Source of the DNA: Mesorhizobium sp. 113-3-3 | Lineage (GTDB): Bacteria > Pseudomonadota > Alphaproteobacteria > Rhizobiales > Rhizobiaceae | Assembly: GCF_016756495.1 (NCBI RefSeq) | Contig: NZ_AP023243.1 | Span: 5,708,501-5,772,500 of the forward strand | DNA length: 64,000 nt | Direction: 5' to 3' | In this document: piece by piece, positions 36,674 to 44,926 of the stretch | Numbering within the stretch: the stretch's first letter is position 1 | How the letters are laid out: every line of letters begins with the position of its first letter | Made by a program: the position numbers and the translations under genes | Notes under the pieces: generated by a model | The model's database searches: none | Seen by the model: the letters and a program-made list of their open reading frames with translations, nothing else | Told to the model about the DNA's origin: nothing

Positions 36674-39102
36674 CGCACAGCATCGACACGAGCTTCAAAC
36701 GGAAGAAACTGGCGCGCCTGGCCGAGCGCAGACGCAAACTCTGGCGTCGCGTTGTTGCCGGCGTCGCCACGCTCGCCGTCATCGCGATCGCCACCGGCTT
36801 CTACCTTACCAGGGACAACTGGTCGTTCGGCGACGAGGATGAGGAGTTGCATCCCGTCGAAGGCATGGAAGACGTGCCGCCCGACGCCTCGGTCTATGTG
36901 CCTGCCATCATCGACCTTGCCGGTGACCCGATGTGGATCACGCTGGCGCCCGATGCGGACGCCGCCACGAAGGGCCACACGGTTGCGCGCCCGGCCGAAC
37001 TCGACAGTTCCGGGGCCTCGCCGCAGATCGAAATTCTTTCCGATGTGATGCTGAGCGCCAGCGAGAAGTTCATGACGACGATCCCGTCGACGCAGGAGGA
37101 TTTTGCCTTCTTCAAGGCGCAGCGGCAGACTGCACCGAAGCCTTCGACCGCAGCCCCGGACGATCAGCAATCGACCTCCCCCGCACCGGCCGCGGCGCCC
37201 GGCGACCAGGCTGGCGATCTGGCGAACGACCTGCAGGCGCCGCCGGACGCGGGCGAACCCTCCGCCGGTTCGGCGCCCAAAGCCGACGCGGACGACCCCG
37301 AGGCCGGCTGGGGCGAGACCATCGACCAGGGCGAGGCAGCGCTCCCGGCCTTCAAGAAAACCCCGATCGAGAACAACACCACCGTAGCGACCGTCACCAG
37401 CGAATATCAGCGCTTCGCGGCGACGGAGGACACTTTCGTGAAAATCCTCAACGACCGCAGCCTGGACAGCGTGGTGCTCGATGCGCATTTCTCAGCCGAC
37501 GATGCCAGGCTTGCGGGCGAAGCGCTGAAAGCGCTGTTCGGGCGCGATGGGCTCGAGGCCGGTTTCGTGGTCGCCATGCGCGGCTTCCGGCCGAACCGGG
37601 AGACGACGGCGATGTCGCTGATGCAGGTCTCGGTCTACGCCAGGAACGTCTATGTCGGTACGCTGACGCGCAACGCGGCGGGCGCCTTCGTTTCAGGCGT
37701 CGACCCCTGGGTTCGCGAGGACCTCTTCAATTATTCCGGTGCCTCGGACCAGGGCGGGCCCAAGCGGCAGTACCGGCTGCTCGACGCAATCTACTCGACC
37801 GCGGCACGCAACAAGGTGCCGACAAGCGTGATCGGCGAAGCGATCATGTACCTGTCGAGGGGACAGGATCTCGACGCTTTCGCCAGCGAGGACCAGCGCC
37901 TGGTGATGATCTACTCGCAGACGCCGCGCGGCCAGGGCGAGATCTCCGGACGGGTACTTTACGTCGGCGTCCTGGGCAAGGACAAGAACCTCGACTGCTT
38001 CGTCTTCCTGCAAAGCGACGGCCAGTATGCCTGCGTGACCGGCGATGATCAGGTTCGTTCGCTGAGCGTCACCAACGGCATGGTCACGCCGGTCGCAGGC
38101 GTGATGACGTCGACCTTCGGCCCGCGCAAGCATCCGATCCTCGGCACGGTTCGGATCCACAAGGGCGTCGACTGGGCGGCTCCGGTCGGGACGCCGGTCA
38201 TGGCCGCTTTCGACGGCGAGATTTCCTTCCAGGGCGATGGCGGCAGCTATGGCAATCTGGTGAAGATCACGCATGCCAACGGTCGCGAGACGCGCTACGC
38301 GCATATGCAAAAATTCGCCATCGCCAGCGGCATCGGCACCAAGGTCAAGGCCGGCGACGTCATCGGCTATATCGGCACAACGGGGCTTTCGACCGGCCCG
38401 CATCTGCATTTCGAGCTCTACGAGAACGGCGAGGCGATCGACCCGCTGGGCACAGTCACCGCGGTCGCCACCGCCGTTTCCATCAGTTCCGGGCCCGGCG
38501 ATTCCGCGGTCGAGACCCTGACCGACCGGATCGTCCATGTCGAAAGCGGCGGCAGCGCCCGCGCCAAGAACCCCAACTCGTCGGCAACCGGCGCCGGCCA
38601 GTTCATCACCAAGACCTGGATCCGGATGATGAACACCTATCGCCCCGACCTTGCCCGGTCGCTGTCGACCGCCGACCTGCTCGCGCTTCGCTATGACGCG
38701 ACGCTGTCGCGCGAAATGGTGCGCAACCTGGCGCGCGAAGGGGAGGCTTATCTGCGCGCCCGCGGCCACCAGATCACTGCCGGTCGCCTGTATCTTTGCC
38801 ATTTCCTTGGCATGGAGGGGGCGCATCAGGTGCTGGCGGCGCCGGGTTCGTCGCAATTGAGCGCCGTTCTGGGCGCAGCCGTCATCCAGGCCAACCCGTT
38901 CCTGACCGGCAAGACCGTCGGCTACGTCATCGATTGGGCCGAGCGGAAAATGGGGCAGAAAGCGCCGCGCATGGTGACCGATCAGACCCAGCCGGCGACT
39001 ACCACGACCGAGGTCCGCCAGACGTCGCCGGAGTTCGAGAAGTACAAGCAGGCGATAACCGCGCTGCTCAATTCAATCCAGGAGACACTTGAGCCGGGCT
39101 AG
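36670..39102 (+). CDS. Membrane-anchored peptidoglycan hydrolase: M23 endopeptidase plus lysozyme-like domain
   Basis: An 810-residue two-domain cell-wall enzyme. A transmembrane anchor lies at about 26-46; a long low-complexity and globular periplasmic part follows. The LytM/M23 domain (about 470-590) has its zinc and catalytic set: HKGVD with His 497 and Asp 501, YAHM with His 545, and HLHFE with His 578 and His 580. A lysozyme/transglycosylase-like domain (about 615-760) has HVESGG with Glu 625 and SSATGAGQF. GTG at 36670 overlaps the DUF1036 stop (GTGA). Probable role: opening peptidoglycan for the T6SS trans-envelope complex; a secreted effector role is less likely because of the anchor. 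Confidence 0.82.
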   Translation: MTHSIDTSFKRKKLARLAERRRKLWRRVVAGVATLAVIAIATGFYLTRDNWSFGDEDEELHPVEGMEDVPPDASVYVPAIIDLAGDPMWITLAPDADAATKGHTVARPAELDSSGASPQIEILSDVMLSASEKFMTTIPSTQEDFAFFKAQRQTAPKPSTAAPDDQQSTSPAPAAAPGDQAGDLANDLQAPPDAGEPSAGSAPKADADDPEAGWGETIDQGEAALPAFKKTPIENNTTVATVTSEYQRFAATEDTFVKILNDRSLDSVVLDAHFSADDARLAGEALKALFGRDGLEAGFVVAMRGFRPNRETTAMSLMQVSVYARNVYVGTLTRNAAGAFVSGVDPWVREDLFNYSGASDQGGPKRQYRLLDAIYSTAARNKVPTSVIGEAIMYLSRGQDLDAFASEDQRLVMIYSQTPRGQGEISGRVLYVGVLGKDKNLDCFVFLQSDGQYACVTGDDQVRSLSVTNGMVTPVAGVMTSTFGPRKHPILGTVRIHKGVDWAAPVGTPVMAAFDGEISFQGDGGSYGNLVKITHANGRETRYAHMQKFAIASGIGTKVKAGDVIGYIGTTGLSTGPHLHFELYENGEAIDPLGTVTAVATAVSISSGPGDSAVETLTDRIVHVESGGSARAKNPNSSATGAGQFITKTWIRMMNTYRPDLARSLSTADLLALRYDATLSREMVRNLAREGEAYLRARGHQITAGRLYLCHFLGMEGAHQVLAAPGSSQLSAVLGAAVIQANPFLTGKTVGYVIDWAERKMGQKAPRMVTDQTQPATTTTEVRQTSPEFEKYKQAITALLNSIQETLEPG

Positions 39103-39119
39103 TGATCGTCCCGGCTCAA
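39089..39119 (+). terminator. Perfect 10-bp inverted repeat at end of T6SS operon
   Basis: TTGAGCCGGG (39089-39098) and CCCGGCTCAA (39110-39119) flank an 11-base loop containing the stop of the hydrolase gene. No T-tract follows, so it is either a weak, Rho-assisted terminator or an mRNA-stabilising hairpin marking the end of the T6SS operon. Confidence 0.45.
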
Positions 39120-39323
39120 AGCGGCACGACGATCGCCTGGTCGATCGGTTTTGACCCTGACGACTGGCGTATCGGCAAATATTTGCAGCGGCCAGGGTAC
39201 TTCCGGTGAACCTAAACCGCCGTCGGGGCGACATAAGCCTGAGAGCCATTTTGGCTGAAGCGACTTTGTCGCTGAGCATGCGCAGAGATCAATAGCGTGC
39301 CCCGATGAGCGGAGGGCTGATCC

Positions 39324-40643
39324 ATGAAATCGTTTGCCATCCTTTTGAGCGGACTTGTCCTTTCCATCCTTGCCGCCTTCGGTGTCCAGGCCGCAACAGC
39401 CGAGGGTAAGCGTGTCGCGCTGGTCATCGGCAACAGCAAATATGTCAACGCCGTTGCCTTGCCCAACCCGGCGAACGATGCCCACCTAATTGCGTCGACG
39501 CTACGCAAGGCCGGCTTCGAAGTGATCGAGGGCGTCGACCAGGACAATGCCGGCATGCATGGCTTGATCAGCAAATTCACCGAAGAATCCTACAACGCCG
39601 ACCTTGCGGTCATCTTCTACGCCGGCCACGGCATGCAGGTCGACGGCAAGAACTATCTCATACCGGTCGATGCCGATCTGACCTCGCCCGCCTATCTCAA
39701 GACCCGCACGGTTCAGATCGACGAATTCATGGCGGCGCTGCCTGCCGATCCCGCCGTCGGCGTCATCATCCTCGATGCCTGCCGCGACAATCCGCTGGGT
39801 CGTACCCTGGCTGCGGCTCTGCCCAAGAGCCGCTCGCTTGGCGCCGGCCTCGCGCCGGCGGATGCAAAGGCAGACGGTATCGGCTCCGGCGGTGTCCTGA
39901 TTGCTTATGCAACGGATCCCGGCGCGATCGCTTTCGACGGCGACGGCGTCGACAGCCCCTACTCGCTGGCGTTGGCCAGGCACCTGACAGAACCAGGCGT
40001 CGAGATCCAGAGCGCGCTGACGCGCGTGCGCGGCGACGTGACGGAGGCCACGCAGGGCCGGCAGCGGCCGTGGCACAATGCATCGCTTGGGCGCGAGGTC
40101 TTCCTCGGCAAGCCAGCGGCACAAGCAGCCCCGCCCGCCGCAGCGCCGGTGGCCGACGCCGGCAAGACGGCGGCAGCGCCCGCCCCCGTGGCCAGCGAGC
40201 CGCCCTCCTGGGAGGTCGAGCAGCGCCTTTGGGACGAGGCTTCGAAGAAGAATGCCATTCCCTACTACGAGGCCTACCTCGACCAGTTCCCGAACGGTAG
40301 TTTCGCCACGGTGGCGAAGCTCAACATCGACCAGTTGAAGGACCCGACGGTGGGTAAGCAAGTCGCAGCGCTCGACACGAACGCAAATCCAGGCTCGGCC
40401 GTTCGTACCTCGGCCGCCGACCAGGTTCGCACCGCACCACCGAAAAAACAGGTCATACAGAAGACCCGCACGTTGAAACCGGTGGCGCAGCGGAAACCTC
40501 GAAGACAGCAGATCGTCGAGCGCCGGCGCAACAGGGAGATTGTGATGCGCGACGAGCCGCGACGGAGAGACACCAATGACTTTCTGACCAAGGCGCTGAT
40601 TTTCGGCAGCGGCGTCGTGATCGGCGGCGCGATGAGATATTGA
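39324..40643 (+). CDS. Exported caspase-fold (C14) protein 1
   Basis: A 439-residue protein with a signal peptide (about 1-24) and a p20-like caspase/metacaspase domain (about 28-255): RVALVIGNSKY, the YAGHGM catalytic His 102 and DACRDNP catalytic Cys 153, plus GSGGVLIAYATDPG. Both dyad residues are present, so peptidase activity is possible. The C-terminal half has a Pro/Ala linker, a region recalling SEL1/TPR (WEVEQRLWDEASKKNA) and a short hydrophobic tail (FLTKALIFGSGVVIGG). It follows the T6SS operon by 221 bases (39103-39323, no gene). Function unknown; a paralogous caspase lies at 42052. Confidence 0.82.
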   Translation: MKSFAILLSGLVLSILAAFGVQAATAEGKRVALVIGNSKYVNAVALPNPANDAHLIASTLRKAGFEVIEGVDQDNAGMHGLISKFTEESYNADLAVIFYAGHGMQVDGKNYLIPVDADLTSPAYLKTRTVQIDEFMAALPADPAVGVIILDACRDNPLGRTLAAALPKSRSLGAGLAPADAKADGIGSGGVLIAYATDPGAIAFDGDGVDSPYSLALARHLTEPGVEIQSALTRVRGDVTEATQGRQRPWHNASLGREVFLGKPAAQAAPPAAAPVADAGKTAAAPAPVASEPPSWEVEQRLWDEASKKNAIPYYEAYLDQFPNGSFATVAKLNIDQLKDPTVGKQVAALDTNANPGSAVRTSAADQVRTAPPKKQVIQKTRTLKPVAQRKPRRQQIVERRRNREIVMRDEPRRRDTNDFLTKALIFGSGVVIGGAMRY

Positions 40644-40655
40644 TCATAGCCAGTC

Positions 40656-40687
40656 AAAGGGAACCCGCGTTGGACGAGTTCCCTTTT
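40656..40687 (+). terminator. Bidirectional intrinsic-type terminator between convergent caspase 1 and ompA genes
   Basis: AAAGGGAAC (40656-40664), a 13-base loop and GTTCCCTTT (40678-40686) form a perfect 9-bp stem ending in TTTT on the plus strand and in TTT on the minus strand. It lies between two convergent genes and suits termination in both directions. Confidence 0.7.
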
Positions 40688-40735
40688 GCCGCTAGAGCAA
40701 TTCCACGAAAAGCATATCGGCCTGGCGGCGACCGC

Positions 40736-41275
40736 CTACTCGGTCCTGATGCGCATTTCCACCCGCCGGTTGACCGGATCGTAAGGGTTGGCGACCCGCG
40801 GGTGCGACTTGCCAAGGCCGATCGCTTCGAGCCGCGCCGATTCAACGCCGTTCGCTTCGAGGAAAGCCGCCACCGACTGGGCCCGCCGCTGCGACAGATC
40901 CTGGTTGTAGCGATCCGGGCCGGTCGCATCGGTATGACCTTCTACGACAAAGCTGAACGTGCTCAGCCGATTGTCCTTCAGCGCCTTGGCGAACTCGTCG
41001 AGCTCGGCGCGCGCCGTCTGGTCGAGTTGCGCGGAATCAAGGGCGAAATTGATCATCATGTCGAGACCGGTCTTCTGTTGAGCCGAGCCAGTCTTCTCGG
41101 CCTTGCTCTTGCACTCTTCCTCCGTGCCGACGCAGATGCCGCGCGCGGCACCCAGATTGCCGGTCTGTCCGGCGAAGAACTTGACGATGTCTTCCGATTT
41201 CTGAAGCGGATCGGCGAAGGCGTGCGCTGAAAGAAGCATGGCCGCCAATGCCAAGGCTGAACTGCCCCATCGCAT
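40736..41275 (-). CDS. OmpA-domain envelope protein
   Basis: A 179-residue exported protein: signal peptide (about 1-21, ending AHAFA), a short spacer with two Cys (GICVGTEEECKS) and an OmpA-like peptidoglycan-binding domain with FALDSAQLDQTARAELD, VEGHTDATGPDRYNQDLSQRRA, and NRRVEMRI. ATG at 41275 is chosen because AGGAG stands about 8 bases before it; a GTG nine bases upstream is the alternative. It converges on caspase 1 and is divergent from the DUF6931-type gene; the 185 bases between them hold no gene. Likely role is anchoring to the cell wall. Confidence 0.85.
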   Translation of the reverse strand: MRWGSSALALAAMLLSAHAFADPLQKSEDIVKFFAGQTGNLGAARGICVGTEEECKSKAEKTGSAQQKTGLDMMINFALDSAQLDQTARAELDEFAKALKDNRLSTFSFVVEGHTDATGPDRYNQDLSQRRAQSVAAFLEANGVESARLEAIGLGKSHPRVANPYDPVNRRVEMRIRTE

Positions 41276-41460
41276 GACCGTCACTCCTGTCTGAGAGTAT
41301 CTCGCTGGCGCCTATCATACCAAATCGGGAAGCGGTTGTCTGTGAACAAACGCATGCCGCCCGTGGCGCTCGTGGCCGCCACCTGCCGGCAACTGGCGCT
41401 TGACCAGCGCCCGGCCACAGGCTTGAGTGCTGTTCTGATGGCTCTTGGGGTGTAGCAGCC

Positions 41461-41997
41461 ATGGCCAATGAACTCGGATACAGAACGGCAAGGGATCTGT
41501 TTCTTGCTTGTCCCGCCATCGCCAGGGACATGAAATCGCTGGCCACCGGCCAGCCGCCGCTTGATTTTTGCCGGACCCTGCTTGCCGGGCGCGTGCCGGA
41601 AGAAGCCGTCACGTTCTGTGCCTACCTCCTGCCCGAGCGAGCCGCCGTCTGGTGGGGACATGAATGCCTGAGCCATCTCGCCGAGCTGCTCGCGGACCGA
41701 GATCTCGAATTGCTGGCGCTTGTCCACGACCGCGTCGGCGAACCGGACAATCCTCACCATCAGGCAGTCTTGAGCAAGTCCCTGGACCTGCCGCCGGCGA
41801 CGCCGGCCGCCTGGATCGCCCTGGCAGCGGTATGGCGCGACCCGACCCTCGATATGGTGGCGACCGGATTTCCTGCCGCCCATGCCGTCAATGCCGGAAT
41901 CCTGGCCGGGCTGGCCCGCGCCTCGCTGGCGGACCGGTTTGCCGTGCTTTCGGCCTTCGTCGAAATGGGCATCCAGATGGCGGAGATGGAGGCGTAA
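41461..41997 (+). CDS. DUF6931-type small cytoplasmic protein
   Basis: A 178-residue helical protein without signal peptide. It resembles DUF6931 proteins found near T6SS and caspase loci: TARDLFLACPAIARDMKSL (about 9-27), GRVPEEAVTFCAYLLPERAAVWWGHECL (in short blocks), and PAAWIALAAVWRD. The conserved WWGHECL-like segment is notable. The name rests on recall of that family and is moderately sure; no catalytic motif is seen. It sits between the two OmpA/caspase groups and converges on caspase 2 with 54 bases between. Confidence 0.6.
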   Translation: MANELGYRTARDLFLACPAIARDMKSLATGQPPLDFCRTLLAGRVPEEAVTFCAYLLPERAAVWWGHECLSHLAELLADRDLELLALVHDRVGEPDNPHHQAVLSKSLDLPPATPAAWIALAAVWRDPTLDMVATGFPAAHAVNAGILAGLARASLADRFAVLSAFVEMGIQMAEMEA

Positions 41998-42051
41998 CGG
42001 CATTCGCGGATCCCCTGCGCGCCGTCCGCCATCGCCTGCATCAGGCCGGCA

Positions 42052-43290
42052 TCATTGGCAGCCGCCTTGCGCCCATCTGGCCAGCGCGACCTTGAAGCGG
42101 GTACCGAGCGGATGCTGCAGGCGCAGGACCGAGACGTCGTTGGCGGCGAAATTCTTCGCCTGCTCGCAAAGCCGGGCCTCATTCCACTCATGGCAGGTGT
42201 CGCAGTGCTTGCCTTGCCAGACCGATTTGTCGAGGCCTTCCACCGGACTGAAAAGCGGTTCGCTCTTGATCAGTTGGGCGATGCTCTTGCCGTCGATCGC
42301 CGGGTCGCCGAACTTGACGGGGCGATCGAAAAGGATGGGACCGTCGCTAGCCAGCTTCGGGATTTTCGCACGCAGGGCATCAAGCGCAAGCTGGTCGGCA
42401 TTCTGGCCTGACGAAGCGCCGGTGTTGCGCGTGTCTGAGCCGGCTTCGGCTTGCGGGGTGCTCGCTTCGCCGACGATCAGCGGCGCATTGAGATCGACGT
42501 TGTGCAGGACAACCTCGGTGGTCAAGGAGACATTGATCCAGGGGCGTTGCTTGCCGGCGGTCGCCTTGAAGACGTCGCTGGTCACCCTGTTCATCGCCTC
42601 GGTGATGGAGACATTGGATTCCCCAATGTGCTGAAGCAATGCCGTCGTGAAGGGCGAGTGGTCGCCGGATCCGTCATAGGCGAGCTGGTTGGGACTGGCG
42701 GCGAAGGCGACGAGCGTTCCGGCGCCGCCGTTCTCGATCGGAATTTCCGCAAGGCCGCTGCTTGCACCCTTGATGCCGGCGGTCTTTGCCAGCACGTCGG
42801 CCAGGGGATTGTCCCGGCACGCGTCCAGGAACACCAGCCTTATGCTCGTCTCGCGGGACATCTGGCGCAAGATGAAATCGACCGACACGGCCTCGAAGTC
42901 GAGCGAGGTCTCGTCCTCGAGCGCGGCATCCACCGGAAGCAGATAGTTCTTGCCCGAAACCTGCAGGCCATGGCCGGCATAGAAGAAGAGCGCCACATCG
43001 GCGCCGCGCACCTGCTTGGCGAACTGGGCGACCGTGGTCTGTGTCTGCTGCTTGGTGAGGTCGAAGCCGGAGACCACCTCGAACCCAAGGTCCTGCAGGC
43101 GCTCGGCCATCGCCTGGGCATCGCGTGCGGGATTGGCGAGCGGCGCGGCGTGCTGATATTGCGAGTTGCCGAGAACCAGCGCGATACGGCGCTCGGCGCT
43201 GGCGGCCGTCAAAGTCAAAAGCAGGACAAGCGCGACAAGGCCGGCGCCGCGAAGCAAGACTGCGCAAGACGCGATTGTCCGGGAGCCCAC
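42052..43290 (-). CDS. Exported caspase-fold (C14) protein 2 with C-terminal CXXCH motif
   Basis: A 412-residue protein: signal peptide (about 10-31), caspase domain (about 33-265) with RIALVLGNSQY, catalytic His 107 in YAGHGL and Cys 158 in DACRDNP. The C-terminal region (about 300-412) carries CDTCH (363-367) and further Cys (RLCEQAKNF). CXXCH is the c-type heme attachment pattern, but it may instead be structural or disulfide-forming. GTG at 43290 is used because GAGG lies 5 bases before it and a longer frame would run back through the upstream gene. Its ribosome-binding site overlaps the stop of the YceI-OmpA gene, so the two are co-translated. Confidence 0.8.
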   Translation of the reverse strand: MGSRTIASCAVLLRGAGLVALVLLLTLTAASAERRIALVLGNSQYQHAAPLANPARDAQAMAERLQDLGFEVVSGFDLTKQQTQTTVAQFAKQVRGADVALFFYAGHGLQVSGKNYLLPVDAALEDETSLDFEAVSVDFILRQMSRETSIRLVFLDACRDNPLADVLAKTAGIKGASSGLAEIPIENGGAGTLVAFAASPNQLAYDGSGDHSPFTTALLQHIGESNVSITEAMNRVTSDVFKATAGKQRPWINVSLTTEVVLHNVDLNAPLIVGEASTPQAEAGSDTRNTGASSGQNADQLALDALRAKIPKLASDGPILFDRPVKFGDPAIDGKSIAQLIKSEPLFSPVEGLDKSVWQGKHCDTCHEWNEARLCEQAKNFAANDVSVLRLQHPLGTRFKVALARWAQGGCQ

Positions 43291-43297
43291 CCCGACC

Positions 43298-44398
43298 TCA
43301 GTTCGCGAGTTTCGTGGCGGAGAATTCGATCCGCCGGTTGAGCGCCTTGTTCTTCGGCGTATCGTTGGCGGCGACCGGGCTCTCCTCGCCATGGCCGGCG
43401 GCACTGATCTGCTGACGCGGCACGCCATCGGCGACCAACGCTTCGGCAACCGCCTGCGCGCGCCGTTCGGAGAGCGCCTTGTTTGCCTCGGGCGAGCCGT
43501 CCGAATCCGTGTAGCCGGACACCTCCACCTTCAGGGTCGGGCATTTGCCGACCACACCTTCGACTTCGGCGAGCAGCGGACGGCTCTTGGCGTCGAGCCG
43601 GGCGCTGGCCGGGCGAAAATAGATGGCGCCGGTGCGCGACAACACGGCAAACCGGTTGAGGCATTCCTCGTCGCTGAAATTGGCTTTGGCGGCATCGGTG
43701 GCCACGGGACCGACATCGGCGGTCCCGGCGGCGACCGTCTTCACCGCGGCCGGCTTGCTGCCGTCGGCGACAAAGACGAAGTCGAAAGAAACCGAGGCGG
43801 TGGGCACGATGTTCGTCACATTGGCTGCCTGCTGCAGCTTGTCGACGTTCGGCAGCAGGCCGAAGTCCTCGACATGCACCGCGACGGGAGCCTCTGACGC
43901 CACAGAAACCTGAGTGTCGCTGATCATGGTGACGACGACGCTCGCTTCCAGATCCTTGTCGACGCCATGCAGGCTAAGCCGGAACGGCAAGGTAGCCTTG
44001 ATCCGGCGTTTGGCCGGCAAGTCGGCAAAGGCGGCCGGGTCGACCTTCGCCGTCAGTTCGGCCGTGGGAAACTTGAATGTCTCGAAGAACAGGAAGCGCA
44101 TGCGCACATTGCGCAGGTCGACGCCCGTGTCGACGGAATTGAGATCGAAGCTGACCTTGGCATCACCCGCGGCGCTGAGCGTGCCGGTGATATTCCTGAT
44201 CTTGTTGGTCTCGACGATCGTGTTCTTCTTGACCGACTGATAGGTGAGCACCGAGGCGTCAGGGTCGAGCGTCCAGTTCGGCGCGGCGTTGGCGGCGTGC
44301 GGTCCGAAGACCAGCAAGCCCAGCAGCGCGGCAAGCACCAATCCCAGGGCTGCTGCCTTCGCCCGCACTTTTCGACAGAATGCGACGCCTTCGAACAT
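43298..44398 (-). CDS. YceI-like and OmpA-domain fusion protein
   Basis: A 366-residue envelope protein. Signal peptide (about 14-39), a YceI-like beta-barrel domain (about 40-215: WTLDPDASVLTYQSVKKN, VSFDLNSVDTGVDLRN, FLFFETFKFPTAELTAKVD), a linker, and an OmpA-like domain (about 260-365) with VSGYTDSDGSPEANKALSERRA and LNRRIEFSATK. YceI proteins bind isoprenoid-type lipids; fusion to a peptidoglycan-binding domain would place that fold at the cell wall. GGCGGGGGCG precedes ATG at 44398. It is the first gene of a two-gene operon with caspase 2. Confidence 0.8.
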   Translation of the reverse strand: MFEGVAFCRKVRAKAAALGLVLAALLGLLVFGPHAANAAPNWTLDPDASVLTYQSVKKNTIVETNKIRNITGTLSAAGDAKVSFDLNSVDTGVDLRNVRMRFLFFETFKFPTAELTAKVDPAAFADLPAKRRIKATLPFRLSLHGVDKDLEASVVVTMISDTQVSVASEAPVAVHVEDFGLLPNVDKLQQAANVTNIVPTASVSFDFVFVADGSKPAAVKTVAAGTADVGPVATDAAKANFSDEECLNRFAVLSRTGAIYFRPASARLDAKSRPLLAEVEGVVGKCPTLKVEVSGYTDSDGSPEANKALSERRAQAVAEALVADGVPRQQISAAGHGEESPVAANDTPKNKALNRRIEFSATKLAN

Positions 44399-44926
44399 GG
44401 AACGCCCCCGCCAGGACAACCTATCTCGATACCGCAGGAGACGAGAGCATAGTGCACTTGTCCTTGCTTGGCGAGCGGTTCGAGTCAGCCTCGACAAGTG
44501 ACGCCAGCCTGCCGTGCGCGGGCGAAATGCCTGCTTGGTCATGTCTCGCACTGGGAACAATGCTCGACGAGCTTCGTCGATCGCGAAAAGGCGCTCATGG
44601 AACAGGGCGGCGGCCGTCACGCGCACCGGAATCCGACGCGCCGTCCGTCAGAAAGCTACGCTTTTGATTATAAAGGGAAAATCGCCGCAAGAAATATTTT
44701 GGGGTTTCACCAACTACCGGGACCATTCGGACGATTTTGCACCCTTGCGGTGTTCCACGGCGCGGTCAAGCGGCCTCGAAAAGCACCGTCAGCCCCTCAT
44801 CGTCAGCACGTCAACGCCTACAGCCCGGCGGGGCTGGTCTTGTCTAGATGGACGTCCGGCCCCGGCGCGTGCCCGTTACAGGCCTGACATCGAAACTCGG
44901 GCATCGCCAATCGATTGTCGATGTCG
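44399..44926. promoter_or_regulatory. Intergenic region upstream of the YceI-OmpA/caspase operon
   Basis: 528 bases without a supported gene between the end of the type I secretion genes and the start of the YceI-OmpA gene. It contains the 26-bp element at 44645-44670 shared with 63853-63878, followed by an A/T-rich stretch (44671-44705). The minus-strand promoter for the YceI-OmpA gene should be here, but no core promoter is clear. Confidence 0.45.
44645..44670. repeat. Shared intergenic element, copy A
   Basis: CCGTCAGAAAGCTACGCTTT plus GATTA. It matches 23 of 26 bases with 63853-63878, and the 16-base core AGCTACGCTTTTGATT is identical. It lies in noncoding sequence about 250 bases upstream of the YceI-OmpA gene. 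Candidate regulator site or small dispersed repeat. Confidence 0.6.
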
